A DNA stretch of 10,343 nucleotides from positions 1 through 10,343 of the forward strand of contig JAUVHQ010000056.1 of assembly GCA_030593185.1 (NCBI GenBank), read 5' to 3'. Shown here piece after piece: positions 1-7,308 of this stretch. The DNA comes from Bacteroidota bacterium. GTDB taxonomy: Bacteria > Bacteroidota > Bacteroidia > Bacteroidales > VadinHA17. Within the stretch, counting starts at the first letter, position 1; each line of letters begins with the position of its first letter. The notes under the pieces are model-generated. The model did no database searches and was not told where the DNA came from. It saw only the letters and a list, made by a program, of their open reading frames with translations. A program made the position numbers and the translations under genes.

Positions 1-2
1 AT

Positions 3-995
3 GCATTTTTCACCAATGTTGCTTCACAATATACAGCAGGAGCCGCTCTGGCAACTGCCGGTGGTACCGGTATGCAACCACTGATCAACGGAGGGGCAGG
101 AAGTCTTACTTTTGCTCAGGCTGAAGCAATGTTTATTATTGATGCAGCCACCAGAGCACAACTGGAAGGTGGTTTAACAGCCCTGGGAATGGACCCAACC
201 GGAATGACTCTGGCTGTTGCGCAGGCATCGTACTTTGGTGCTGCTTCAAGCCTGACAGCTTCTGCTGCTGAATCTTCTGCCAAAGCTGCTTTGCTTAGCG
301 ATCAGGAAGCTGATGTGAAACAAAAAGGTTGGGGATTAACTACGATCATTGGATTTAACTATTCCCCTTCTGATAAATTGAATATTGGTTTTAAATATGA
401 GTCAGCAACAAGGATTGAGCTAAAAAACGAAACAGCAAAAGATTTCACAGTTGGTTATACCCCAAACGGTGTACCGGTTACGATGTTTCCAGATGGTGAA
501 ATAACCCGTGCTGATATGCCTGCGATGATTTCATTTGGATTTGATTACCAAATATCATCAAAACTTTCAGTAACATCCGGGGTTCACTATTACTTTGACA
601 AATCTGTAAATTATGGCAGATCACTTAATGGAGTAGCTGTAAAGAATGAGGATGTTATTGATAATAATTACTGGGAGTTTGGACTCGGACTGGAGTATGC
701 ACTTACAGATCAGTTCTTTGTTAGTGCAGGTTACCTGGGTGCAATTTCAGGAGTTTCTGATGACTACCAAACAGATCTGGACTATAGCATGGGTTTCAAT
801 ACTTTTGCCGGTGGATTTAAATATGCTTTCTCACAGAAAATGGCATTGAATCTTGGAGCTGGTTATACAGCTTACCTAGATGGTTCAAGAGGGTTCGATC
901 ATTTCATTGGTGGTGGTACAGTGAGTGAAGCAGTTACAGAATCATATACCAAAAACAACCTGTTTCTTGCTATCGGTTTCGATTTTAGTTTCTAA
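3..995 (+). CDS. FadL/OmpP1-like outer-membrane transport protein, 5'-truncated by the window edge
   Basis: The frame is open from base 3 with no upstream stop, so the N-terminus and signal peptide lie outside the window; the ATG at 72 is internal. About 330 codons are visible. From about base 327 the protein alternates amphipathic strands with turns in the style of the FadL/OmpP1 (toluene_X) family: GWGLTTIIGFNYSPSDKLNI, GFKYESATRIELKNET, then DMPAMISFGFDYQISSKLSV and a strand ending in HYYFDKSVNYG. It ends FLAIGFDFSF, and a terminal Phe is the usual signal for BAM-mediated outer-membrane insertion. Family knowledge: such barrels pass fatty acids or other hydrophobic compounds across the outer membrane; the substrate here cannot be read. 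The first ~105 visible codons are rich in Ala and predicted helical, probably an insert before the next strand pair. The family assignment is fairly firm; the function is generic. Confidence 0.85.
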   Translation, partial: AFFTNVASQYTAGAALATAGGTGMQPLINGGAGSLTFAQAEAMFIIDAATRAQLEGGLTALGMDPTGMTLAVAQASYFGAASSLTASAAESSAKAALLSDQEADVKQKGWGLTTIIGFNYSPSDKLNIGFKYESATRIELKNETAKDFTVGYTPNGVPVTMFPDGEITRADMPAMISFGFDYQISSKLSVTSGVHYYFDKSVNYGRSLNGVAVKNEDVIDNNYWEFGLGLEYALTDQFFVSAGYLGAISGVSDDYQTDLDYSMGFNTFAGGFKYAFSQKMALNLGAGYTAYLDGSRGFDHFIGGGTVSEAVTESYTKNNLFLAIGFDFSF

Positions 996-1019
996 AAAAT
1001 ATCTGTTAAAATGAAAAAT

Positions 1020-1056
1020 GCCTTCCTGACTTGCTCAGGGAGGCTTTTCTTTTTTC
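1020..1056 (+). terminator. Rho-independent terminator, probably bidirectional
   Basis: A 10-bp stem (GCCTTCCTGA at 1020-1029 with TCAGGGAGGC at 1035-1044, one G-T pair) closes a 5-nt loop and is followed by a T-rich run to about 1056. It starts 25 bases after the FadL-like stop codon. Read on the minus strand, the stem is followed by ATTTTTCATTTT, so it may also end the convergent SiaC-family transcript, whose stop codon is at 1067-1069. Confidence 0.85.
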
Positions 1057-1066
1057 TATTCTGATG

Positions 1067-1483
1067 TTAATCTCCAGGTGGAGTTTCTATAAATTGAAAA
1101 GGAACTTCAAGTAATTCACTCATCTCTTCTCCCGCATATTTCATGTCTTCATCATCCTCATCAAAGTACCACAAAATCCTGATGACATGACCATTTTCGT
1201 GAAATCTGACCAGTTTACTCATTACATCATACAGGAACTTAGCCGATGATGAATTAAAATAATTCATTTTAAAATTGAAATTCAGAGGATGCTTTTTGTC
1301 GAACTTAATGGCCTTTATATCCAGTACCTCTTTTTCAAATTCAACTAACCAGTTTGCCACAGGATAGTAAAACTCGCGGACATCTTCAGGCCTTGAGTTA
1401 CCTGATATTTCAAACAGGTCGTTGTATGGGTCAAGTATTATTCCGGGAGTTTTATCGGTTGCTTCAATTATTAGGGGTTCCAT
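1067..1483 (-). CDS. SiaC-family regulatory phosphoprotein (DUF1987)
   Basis: The 138-residue product matches the small SiaC/DUF1987 family along its full length. It has the N-terminal MEPLIIEATDKTPGIILDPY, the central YYPVANWLVEFEK, the core MNYFNSSSAKFLYDVMSKL (residues 73-91), the strand VIRILWYFDEDDEDM and the end AGEEMSELLEVPFQFIE. The start is chosen because the conserved N-terminal strand begins at this Met; only a weak AGG lies upstream. Family knowledge: Pseudomonas SiaC is phosphorylated on a Thr by kinase SiaB and dephosphorylated by the PP2C phosphatase SiaA; the unphosphorylated form binds and activates diguanylate cyclase SiaD. By position, the Ser cluster S78-S80 after YFN is the likely phosphosite here (inference). 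No SiaA, SiaB or SiaD gene is adjacent, so it would have to work with partners encoded elsewhere. It is cytosolic, with no signal or membrane segment. The gene converges on the FadL-like gene. Confidence 0.88.
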   Translation of the reverse strand: MEPLIIEATDKTPGIILDPYNDLFEISGNSRPEDVREFYYPVANWLVEFEKEVLDIKAIKFDKKHPLNFNFKMNYFNSSSAKFLYDVMSKLVRFHENGHVIRILWYFDEDDEDMKYAGEEMSELLEVPFQFIETPPGD

Positions 1484-1601
1484 ATTTATGCCTGATACGT
1501 TTTAGAAATATAAATATATGAATTTTTAAATAAAAAGAATTAATCATGATAAAAAATAGACCTTTTGGTTAGAGTACTTAATTTTTTCCTGTTTTCCGTA
1601 A

Positions 1602-1677
1602 TGAAGCAGTGAAGCAGTGTTGCAGTGTGAAGAGTTGAAGAGTAGTGATGCTGTGTTGCAATGTTGCTGTGAAGCAG
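1602..1677. repeat. Degenerate octamer tandem repeat TGAAGCAG/TGTTGCAG
   Basis: Octamer units start at 1602 and 1610 (both TGAAGCAG) and 1618 (TGTTGCAG). After a diverged stretch (including TTGAAGAG at 1635) they resume at 1646 (TGATGCTG), 1654 (TGTTGCAA), 1662 (TGTTGCTG) and 1670 (TGAAGCAG). The exact first two copies and the return of the same unit at the end support a real decayed tandem array rather than chance. Confidence 0.75.
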
Positions 1678-1704
1678 GTAAACATTAAGAAAACATAAAT
1701 ATAA

Positions 1705-1752
1705 TCACGTGATTAATCACGTGATTAATGCCGTGATTAATAACGTAATTAT
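1705..1752. repeat. 12-bp palindromic tandem repeat, four copies
   Basis: The unit TCACGTGATTAA occurs exactly at 1705-1716 and 1717-1728, then as TGCCGTGATTAA at 1729-1740 and TAACGTAATTAT at 1741-1752. Each intact copy sits on the perfect 12-bp palindrome AATCACGTGATT, so the array is both direct and inverted. It could be a cluster of operator sites for a dimeric regulator or simply an intergenic repeat; it lies about 220 bp upstream of the SiaC-family start and downstream of the permease. Confidence 0.85.
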
Positions 1753-1790
1753 TTTGTTTAATAAAACATATAAAGTCTGAGAATTAAATG

Positions 1791-1811
1791 ATGTCAAATG
1801 TCAGATGTCAA
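1791..1811. repeat. Heptamer tandem repeat ATGTCAA, three copies
   Basis: ATGTCAA (1791-1797), ATGTCAG (1798-1804) and ATGTCAA (1805-1811) follow head to tail, with ATATTAA trailing as a decayed fourth copy. No function is apparent. Confidence 0.7.
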
Positions 1812-1835
1812 ATATTAAATTATGCCATAACTTCC

Positions 1836-1884
1836 TTCCGGCTTCCAGCCTCCAGCTTCCAACATTCCTATCTTCCACTCTTCA
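1836..1884. repeat. Degenerate heptamer array, TTCCAGC-like
   Basis: Seven-base units run TTCCGGC (1836), TTCCAGC (1843), CTCCAGC (1850), TTCCAAC (1857), ATTCCTA (1864), TCTTCCA (1871), CTCTTCA (1878). The period is kept while the sequence drifts, which suggests old slippage growth. The array lies downstream of the permease stop codon. Confidence 0.65.
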
Positions 1885-1942
1885 ACCCTTAAACCTTTCG
1901 AATTCTTAGACTTCTTCACTCTTCCGCTATTCAATCTTTCCA

Positions 1943-1974
1943 TTATTCCACCATTCCATCATTCCATTCTTCAC
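1943..1974. repeat. Octamer array abutting the permease stop codon
   Basis: TTATTCCA (1943), CCATTCCA (1951), TCATTCCA (1959) and the diverged TTCTTCAC (1967) follow in register. The last unit covers the permease stop codon (1971-1973), so the repeat reaches the very end of the coding region. Confidence 0.65.
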
Positions 1975-4397
1975 TCATGCCTGAGAGATTCTGCGGGATT
2001 TGCCGTGGATGCTTTGTACGTTCTGTAACTTATTGTTATCATTGCAATAATCAAAGCCAGCAGAGACGCAATAAAAAATGTTAATAATCCGGGGTTGATT
2101 TTAAATGCGAAGTTCTGTAACCAGTTTTTCATGAAGAAATATGCTGCAGGCCATGAAATAAGTGTAGAAATTGAAATTAATATAATTAATTCTTTTGACA
2201 GGAGGTGAAGAATAATTGACACTGAAGCGCCCATAACTTTTCTTATTCCTATCTCTTTTGTTCTCTGTTCGGCAGTATAAGAAGCTAACCCGAAAAGTCC
2301 CAGGCATGAAACAAATATAGCAAGGATAGAAAAGATAGTAAAGATAGTGCCTGTTTTTCTGTCATCAGCGTATTTTGATGCTAATTCATCTTCAAGGAAT
2401 GAATAATCCAGGGGCTGATCTTTCACAAAAACATCCCATTGCTCCCGGACAAAACTTATTGATTCCTGGTAGTTTTCAGGATGGATATTTAAACCGATCA
2501 GTTGACCAAATCGGTTTCGGTTATATTCTATTACTAAGGGTTTAATTGTTTGATGAAGCGACTGATAATGAAAATCTTTTACTACACCGATTATTTGTAA
2601 TGGAAGATCGGTGTTATCTTCATTTCCTCCAACCCGCAGAATTTTATTGTTTACAGGATCCTCGAGACCGAATGCTTTTACTGCCGCTTCATTAAGAATT
2701 ACTGTTGATGAATCATCTGCCCTGTCTCTGGAAAACCACCGTCCTTCTTTAATTTTCAGGTCAAGCACTTCCTGATATTTATCATCCACATAAGTTAAAT
2801 TTATAGCCCGGATAGCGTCAGCTGTACTACCTTCCGGCTTGTAGGCAGTATTACCCATAATTGATCCCGGGAAAAAACTAGTTAGAGTCACAGATTCAAT
2901 GCCGGTATTTCTTTCAAGTTCCTGTATAAATGTTCCTCTTTGATCCTGAAGAGCATAAGCTCTCTGTATAATCATAAGGTTCTCCTTAATAAAACCGAGA
3001 TCTTTATTTTGCACGAAACTCATCTGCCTGTAAACAACTATGGTGGATATAATAAGAAATATAGTTATTGAAAATTGAAAAACAACCAGAATACTTCGAA
3101 GAGTTGAACCTTTTGTCCCAGACCGGAGACTGCCTTTTAAAACTTTAACCGGTTTAAAAGCCGAGAGGTAAGCAGCAGGGTAACTGCCTGAAAGAAGGGC
3201 AACAATTATTCCTAAAATAACAATACCGAATAAAAGCAGAGGATCACTTAACAGATTAAGAGCAAGGGTCTTGGAAGCGATATTATTGAATGATGGAATA
3301 AAAAAGGCTGCCAGAACAATTGCCAGCACAAGAGAAATAAAAGTTAAAACAACAGATTCTGTCAGGAATTGTAGTATCAATCCTTTTCTTGATGATCCTG
3401 CTACTTTACGTATTCCAACCTCAAGAGCGCGATTCGCTGATTTTGCCGTTGCAAGGTTCATGAAATTAATGGAAGCGATAACAATAAGAAAGAAAGCAAT
3501 TACAGAGAAGATATATACGTTCTTCATATCCCCTCCCGGCTCAATCTCAAACTCAAGATCGGAAAAATGCAGATCAGTGAGTTTCTGCAGAAAGTAACCC
3601 CATTTGTTCCCGGCTTCAAGAAACTCCTCAAGACTGGCATTAGTGAATTGTTCGAGTTGAGGACCAACATAGGTCTCAACTAATCCGGGAAATTTTGCCT
3701 CCAGGTCATGGTAATCAAACCCTTCCTGTAAAACAATATAAGTGACGAAATTGTTACTTACCCATACCGGACTGTTAGCCCCGGGCATGGTTATTATTGA
3801 GGTTAAGATATCAAAATTAAAATGGCTGTTACCCGGAAATTTTTCAACAACACCCGTTACTTCAAAAGCATCCTGATCGTTTCCAACCAGCAGGGTTTTT
3901 CCAACCGGATCTTCAGTGCCAAATATTTTTTCGGCAGTTTCCCTGGTAAGTATCATTGTATTTGATCTGTTCAATGCAGTTCCGGGATCGCCATTAATGA
4001 ACTTAACAGTAAAAACATCAAAAAAGGTGGAATCAGCATAATAGTACTTTTCTATTACAAAACTGCTTTCATTATATTTTACAACAGGACTTCCTCCGAA
4101 CGTGAACAGTCTTGTAGTATTAAGCACTTCAGGAAATTCATCTACCAGGGTTTGTGCCATCGGAGCCGAAGTAATGCCAACCTTCATTTCATTTCCGGCA
4201 ATAGTACCATGTAAGCCAACCCTGTATATCTGGTCCGATTTTTCATGAAAACGGTCATAACTAAGTTCGTCCTGTACATACAGAAGTATTAGTACTGCAC
4301 TGGCAATCCCTACTGCCAGTCCGGTAATATTAATCAGGGAATATCCTTTATGCTTTATAATATTCCTGATTGCTGTGTTTAAATAATTGAAGAACAT
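1971..4397 (-). CDS. MacB/FtsX-family ABC transporter permease (double-FtsX type)
   Basis: An 808-residue inner-membrane permease of the MacB_PCD-FtsX-MacB_PCD-FtsX type, normal length for Bacteroidota. A first membrane helix (about 20-41) precedes a periplasmic domain (about 42-290). Three helices follow (about 293-316, 344-368, 386-408), then a helix at 435-456 opening a second periplasmic domain (to about 680). Three last helices lie at about 684-706, 727-752 and 771-790. Both FtsX halves carry the cytoplasmic coupling motif, LEVGIRKVAGSSRKG (325-339) and KEIGIRKVMGAS (714-725); SGSYPAAYLSAFKPVKVLKG (403-422) and the end NPAESLRHE are also family hallmarks. The start is supported by AGGA four bases before the ATG. 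Family knowledge: such permeases work with a LolD/MacB-like ATPase as mechanotransmission-type exporters or lipoprotein movers. No ATPase or adaptor gene is in the window, so substrate and partner are unknown. Repeat-rich gaps on both sides argue against tight operon membership. Confidence 0.93.
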   Translation of the reverse strand: MFFNYLNTAIRNIIKHKGYSLINITGLAVGIASAVLILLYVQDELSYDRFHEKSDQIYRVGLHGTIAGNEMKVGITSAPMAQTLVDEFPEVLNTTRLFTFGGSPVVKYNESSFVIEKYYYADSTFFDVFTVKFINGDPGTALNRSNTMILTRETAEKIFGTEDPVGKTLLVGNDQDAFEVTGVVEKFPGNSHFNFDILTSIITMPGANSPVWVSNNFVTYIVLQEGFDYHDLEAKFPGLVETYVGPQLEQFTNASLEEFLEAGNKWGYFLQKLTDLHFSDLEFEIEPGGDMKNVYIFSVIAFFLIVIASINFMNLATAKSANRALEVGIRKVAGSSRKGLILQFLTESVVLTFISLVLAIVLAAFFIPSFNNIASKTLALNLLSDPLLLFGIVILGIIVALLSGSYPAAYLSAFKPVKVLKGSLRSGTKGSTLRSILVVFQFSITIFLIISTIVVYRQMSFVQNKDLGFIKENLMIIQRAYALQDQRGTFIQELERNTGIESVTLTSFFPGSIMGNTAYKPEGSTADAIRAINLTYVDDKYQEVLDLKIKEGRWFSRDRADDSSTVILNEAAVKAFGLEDPVNNKILRVGGNEDNTDLPLQIIGVVKDFHYQSLHQTIKPLVIEYNRNRFGQLIGLNIHPENYQESISFVREQWDVFVKDQPLDYSFLEDELASKYADDRKTGTIFTIFSILAIFVSCLGLFGLASYTAEQRTKEIGIRKVMGASVSIILHLLSKELIILISISTLISWPAAYFFMKNWLQNFAFKINPGLLTFFIASLLALIIAMITISYRTYKASTANPAESLRHE

Positions 4398-4431
4398 ATT
4401 TTCCTATTTGTTTTTGACTTGATACTGGTTA

Positions 4432-4457
4432 TCCACCTTCGTTAAAACTACGGTGGA
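4432..4457. repeat. 26-bp imperfect palindrome upstream of the permease start
   Basis: TCCACC (4432-4437) pairs with GGTGGA (4452-4457), and inside it GTT pairs with AAC around an AA centre (core GTTAAAAC, 4441-4448), with two unpaired positions between. It lies 34 bases upstream of the permease ATG, so it would fold in the leader of that mRNA. From memory, related elements with GGCGGA arms are common between genes in environmental Bacteroidota; this was not searched. Confidence 0.6.
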
Positions 4458-4576
4458 CAAAGCTGGTTGCTGGTTTTTTCTTAACTTCATCATTCTATAT
4501 TCGAAATTCAGTATTCATTATTCTCTTTTTCCTCTTCATTCTTCCCTCTTCTCTTCTTTCTTCACCTTTTCCTTCT

Positions 4577-4608
4577 TCTTTGCGTCTCTGCGTCTTCGCG
4601 TCTCTGCG
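4577..4608. repeat. Octamer tandem repeat TCTYTGCG, four copies
   Basis: TCTTTGCG (4577), TCTCTGCG (4585), TCTTCGCG (4593) and TCTCTGCG (4601) follow in perfect register. Copies two and four are identical, hinting at duplication of a 16-bp pair. The array is richer in GC than the surrounding C/T tract. Confidence 0.8.
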
Positions 4609-4630
4609 ATTCATTCTTCTCCTCTTATCT

Positions 4631-4664
4631 TCTTCAACCTCAAACAATCTTCAAACCTCAAACT
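4631..4664. repeat. 17-bp imperfect direct repeat
   Basis: TCTTCAACCTCAAACAA (4631-4647) is followed directly by TCTTCAAACCTCAAACT (4648-4664), the same string with one inserted A. It ends five bases before the stop codon of the DUF5916 gene. Confidence 0.65.
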
Positions 4665-4668
4665 AATA

Positions 4669-7308
4669 CTATAATCCAAAACGATATGAGAATTTCACGA
4701 GAAACACATTATATGGTGTGATATCAAGAAGATCACCAATATCCTTGTTTAATGAGAAATCTCCTGTAGGATCAGATCCATCCCTGCTTTGTGACCAGAC
4801 AAGAAAAACAGTTGAACCGGGAATATACTCCCATCGTGCAACAAGATTTGAACGGAACTCTTTAACATTGAAATCCGGATCCTCCCAAAAATAGTCTTCC
4901 TCAGAATCAAGATCTTCATCTATGGCATAATAATCATAGTCCTTATAATAGGTAATTTCATCGCCTGAAAAAGTATGGAAACGGTCTGTGTAATCATCAG
5001 TAAGATTGTTGGTAATACGTTTGAAATCGGAATATTTACATGCTGCGATAAATGGTTGTCCCCAGTATTGTATTGTCAGGTTAGGAGTTAAGCTGAGATT
5101 CAACCGTAAAGACATACCCAGGACTTTCTGGTTTATACCGGCAAAAATATATCTCTCTTCATCATTAAAATATTGTTCGGTGACATACTGCATATCTCTT
5201 CTATTGATATTGTAATTTGGACGCAAACTGATGGATAGTGTTTCTAAGGGTTTGTAAGTGGCTTGAAACGAGTATCTGTTCGATACACTGGAATTATATC
5301 TGCCCCAGTTGTTTGACATCATAAAGTTAAAAGATAATTTCTTACGATTATCTGTCCGTATTGAAATGTAATTATTGATACTGCCTGGCATTTTCATAGA
5401 GGGACCACCCCTGAGCAGGGAATTTGTTATACGTTGACCCTGTAGATTAAATCCTGTAGATACGCTCCAGTAGTTCTTAAACTGGGTTCGGAGATTAATA
5501 TTTCCTCCGTTCATATTATTAACCAATCCAAAGTCCCAGGCTCTCCATTGGTTGAAATTAACTGAGAAATTCCTGAATATGCTGAATGGTTCCCAGATGC
5601 GGTATTGAGCCCATGCAATTTGTATTATCTCATCTGTCGAACGCAGAAAACCAACATCATTAAGTTCGAGTCCTGGTGATTTCCATATCAGGAAAACACC
5701 ATAATTAAAATGCCCACCTCCGGTTTTCATAAACTGGAGCCGGCCTCCGTGTCCCATAAGACTTGTACGTGTTGAATCAATGGACAGATAGTCGGCATCC
5801 GGTCGCTGAAAATAACGTGCTGAGGATTCCTGGGTCCGAAGCAATGCCTCGGGTGTTCCGTTCACCTGGCTGAAAAAGAATTTGCCGGAGATATTATATG
5901 TCCGGTCTTTCCACTGGTGCATAAAATCAATTCCGCCTGTATATGCCGAATTATGAAGATATTTGAGTGAATCTGATTCAATATTACGGTTTGTTGCAGT
6001 GAACATTCCGCCAATAATCGTATTTCCTTTACCATAATCCTTCTGCAGGCGTGTAACAAAATAATTTGTAAGCGGTTCAACGGTTTCAAGTCTTCTTTCA
6101 CCCTCGAAATCAATTTCTGCCCGTTCTTCAGCCGCGACACTTTCCATTATGCCTATTGAAAGTCCGTTTTTTGTTTTGCCAGAAAGTTTGACTGCACCGA
6201 GAATGGTTGTATTATCAGGAAATTTTGCATATTCTCCATCCGGTTCAAGGTACGGATCATGATGAGGACGTCTGCCGATCCTTCTTGAATAAAAAAGGTT
6301 TTCAGAAGACATATCACCATCACCTATCATAAGATTGTATGAATAGATACTTTTTCCTTCAACGAAAAATGGACGTTTCTCTTCAAAAAATGTTTCATAT
6401 GCTGTAAGATTCACCTCTGACGGGTCTGCTTCAACCTGTCCAAAGTCAGGATTAATTGTAAAATCGAGTGTAAGGTTGTTCGTGATACCGATCTTGCCAT
6501 CTACACCGGCGGATATATTTCTTGATTTACCTGTAGCGAATGGATCGCCTTCGGTTTTTTCAAACCGTTCAGCTTTTGCAACAGTATAAGGGGCTATCTC
6601 AATCTGTCTTTTTGGTTCAAGATCATTCAATCCATGCAATTCGCCTATAAGATGTACCCAGCCCGGGGCGTTTTGGGGGATATGCTGCCATATCGAAAGT
6701 TCTTCTTTTCTGAACAACATCCTGGCTACCTGTAAACCCCAGGTTTGGCTGCCTTTTTTATCAAAACGTAATTGTGAAAGAGGGATCCTCATCTCAGCAG
6801 TCCACCCTTCGGCATCAATATTTGTTTTCACATACCAAATAGGGTCCCATGTCATATCTTCGTTCTGTCCATCATTGGTCATTATCATATCCATTTTTAC
6901 CCCGGCAGCACTAACAAGAAAGGTGAAAGCAGTACGAAGATCAAAATAACTGTCAAACTGGATCCCGACAAAATCACCATCAATATCATCTCTCCTTGTC
7001 ATTCTGGTTCCGATACTGTCAGGATGGCTGTCGTGGGCTTTGATTGCGACATATAAATTATTGTCGTCATACAATATCTTGAAAAATGTTTCCTGTGATG
7101 GTTTGTTCCCGTCGTGAGGCTCAGATTGTTTGAATCCGCTCTGCCATTTCACCAGGTCCCAGGCTTCATCATCCAGGAGACCATTAATTATTATTTCCTT
7201 CTTTACTCTTTTAGTTTCATATACCCTTTTTCCATCAATATATTTATTTGCAAATAAATTGCAACTCAATAAAGTAGTTATGATAACTAAACAAATCGCT
7301 TTTTTCAT
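4669..7308 (-). CDS. CBM9-like/DUF5916 outer-membrane protein
   Basis: An 879-residue secreted protein. The signal peptide MKKAICLVIITTLLSCNLFA probably ends at residue 20; the LLSC at 13-16 could be read as a lipobox, but a barrel protein makes ordinary cleavage likelier. Residues about 37-225 form a CBM9-like β-sandwich: IINGLLDDEAW, ILYDDNNLYVAIKAHD, GDFVGIQFDSYFD, then GWTAEMRIPLSQLRF. Next comes the DUF5916 signature NPDFGQVEADPSEVNLTAYE (286-305) with FFEEKRPFFVEG (307-318). The remainder (about 365-879) is a run of amphipathic strands that reads as an outer-membrane β-barrel, with the family's RWEYIPGSTVFLVWSQ near the end and a final strand VFLVKFSYRFGL. The length is typical. The exact role is unknown in the family; carbohydrate or polymer handling at the surface is inferred from CBM9 similarity. 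A half-acidic loop (790-813) lies before the last strands. The promoter must lie in the divergent region to the right; the RBS is weak. Confidence 0.9.
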   Translation of the reverse strand: MKKAICLVIITTLLSCNLFANKYIDGKRVYETKRVKKEIIINGLLDDEAWDLVKWQSGFKQSEPHDGNKPSQETFFKILYDDNNLYVAIKAHDSHPDSIGTRMTRRDDIDGDFVGIQFDSYFDLRTAFTFLVSAAGVKMDMIMTNDGQNEDMTWDPIWYVKTNIDAEGWTAEMRIPLSQLRFDKKGSQTWGLQVARMLFRKEELSIWQHIPQNAPGWVHLIGELHGLNDLEPKRQIEIAPYTVAKAERFEKTEGDPFATGKSRNISAGVDGKIGITNNLTLDFTINPDFGQVEADPSEVNLTAYETFFEEKRPFFVEGKSIYSYNLMIGDGDMSSENLFYSRRIGRRPHHDPYLEPDGEYAKFPDNTTILGAVKLSGKTKNGLSIGIMESVAAEERAEIDFEGERRLETVEPLTNYFVTRLQKDYGKGNTIIGGMFTATNRNIESDSLKYLHNSAYTGGIDFMHQWKDRTYNISGKFFFSQVNGTPEALLRTQESSARYFQRPDADYLSIDSTRTSLMGHGGRLQFMKTGGGHFNYGVFLIWKSPGLELNDVGFLRSTDEIIQIAWAQYRIWEPFSIFRNFSVNFNQWRAWDFGLVNNMNGGNINLRTQFKNYWSVSTGFNLQGQRITNSLLRGGPSMKMPGSINNYISIRTDNRKKLSFNFMMSNNWGRYNSSVSNRYSFQATYKPLETLSISLRPNYNINRRDMQYVTEQYFNDEERYIFAGINQKVLGMSLRLNLSLTPNLTIQYWGQPFIAACKYSDFKRITNNLTDDYTDRFHTFSGDEITYYKDYDYYAIDEDLDSEEDYFWEDPDFNVKEFRSNLVARWEYIPGSTVFLVWSQSRDGSDPTGDFSLNKDIGDLLDITPYNVFLVKFSYRFGL

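Larger units (their letters stand above)
1484..1970. other. Gene-free stretch between the SiaC-family gene and the permease, repeat-rich
   Basis: These 487 bp hold no credible gene. They contain successive short-period repeats listed separately (octamers 1602-1677, 12-mers 1705-1752, heptamers 1791-1811 and 1836-1884, octamers 1943-1974). From 1831 to the permease stop the plus strand is almost all pyrimidine with A, so the permease transcript would have a purine-rich 3' end. I see no hairpin with a U-tract that would terminate the permease message, and no convincing TAnnTTTG-type promoter for the SiaC-family gene, although 1505-1560 is very AT-rich. Confidence 0.7.
4398..4668. other. Gap between the DUF5916 gene and the permease: leader with palindrome plus pyrimidine-rich repeats
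   Basis: These 271 bp contain no believable gene. Next to the permease start there is an AGGA ribosome-binding site and a 26-bp imperfect palindrome (4432-4457). The rest (4458-4668) is almost entirely C/T plus A on the plus strand, including octamer repeats (4577-4608) and a 17-bp direct repeat (4631-4664). No clear terminator follows the DUF5916 stop codon, and no clear promoter precedes the permease. Confidence 0.65.

Noticed and set aside
3271..3597. Plus-strand open frame of about 108 codons
   Set aside because: It lies wholly antisense inside the well-conserved ABC permease gene.
4453..4674. Plus-strand open frame of about 73 codons in the pyrimidine-rich spacer
   Set aside because: The Phe/Ser/Leu-rich translation merely reflects C/T-rich repeats and has no start-site support.
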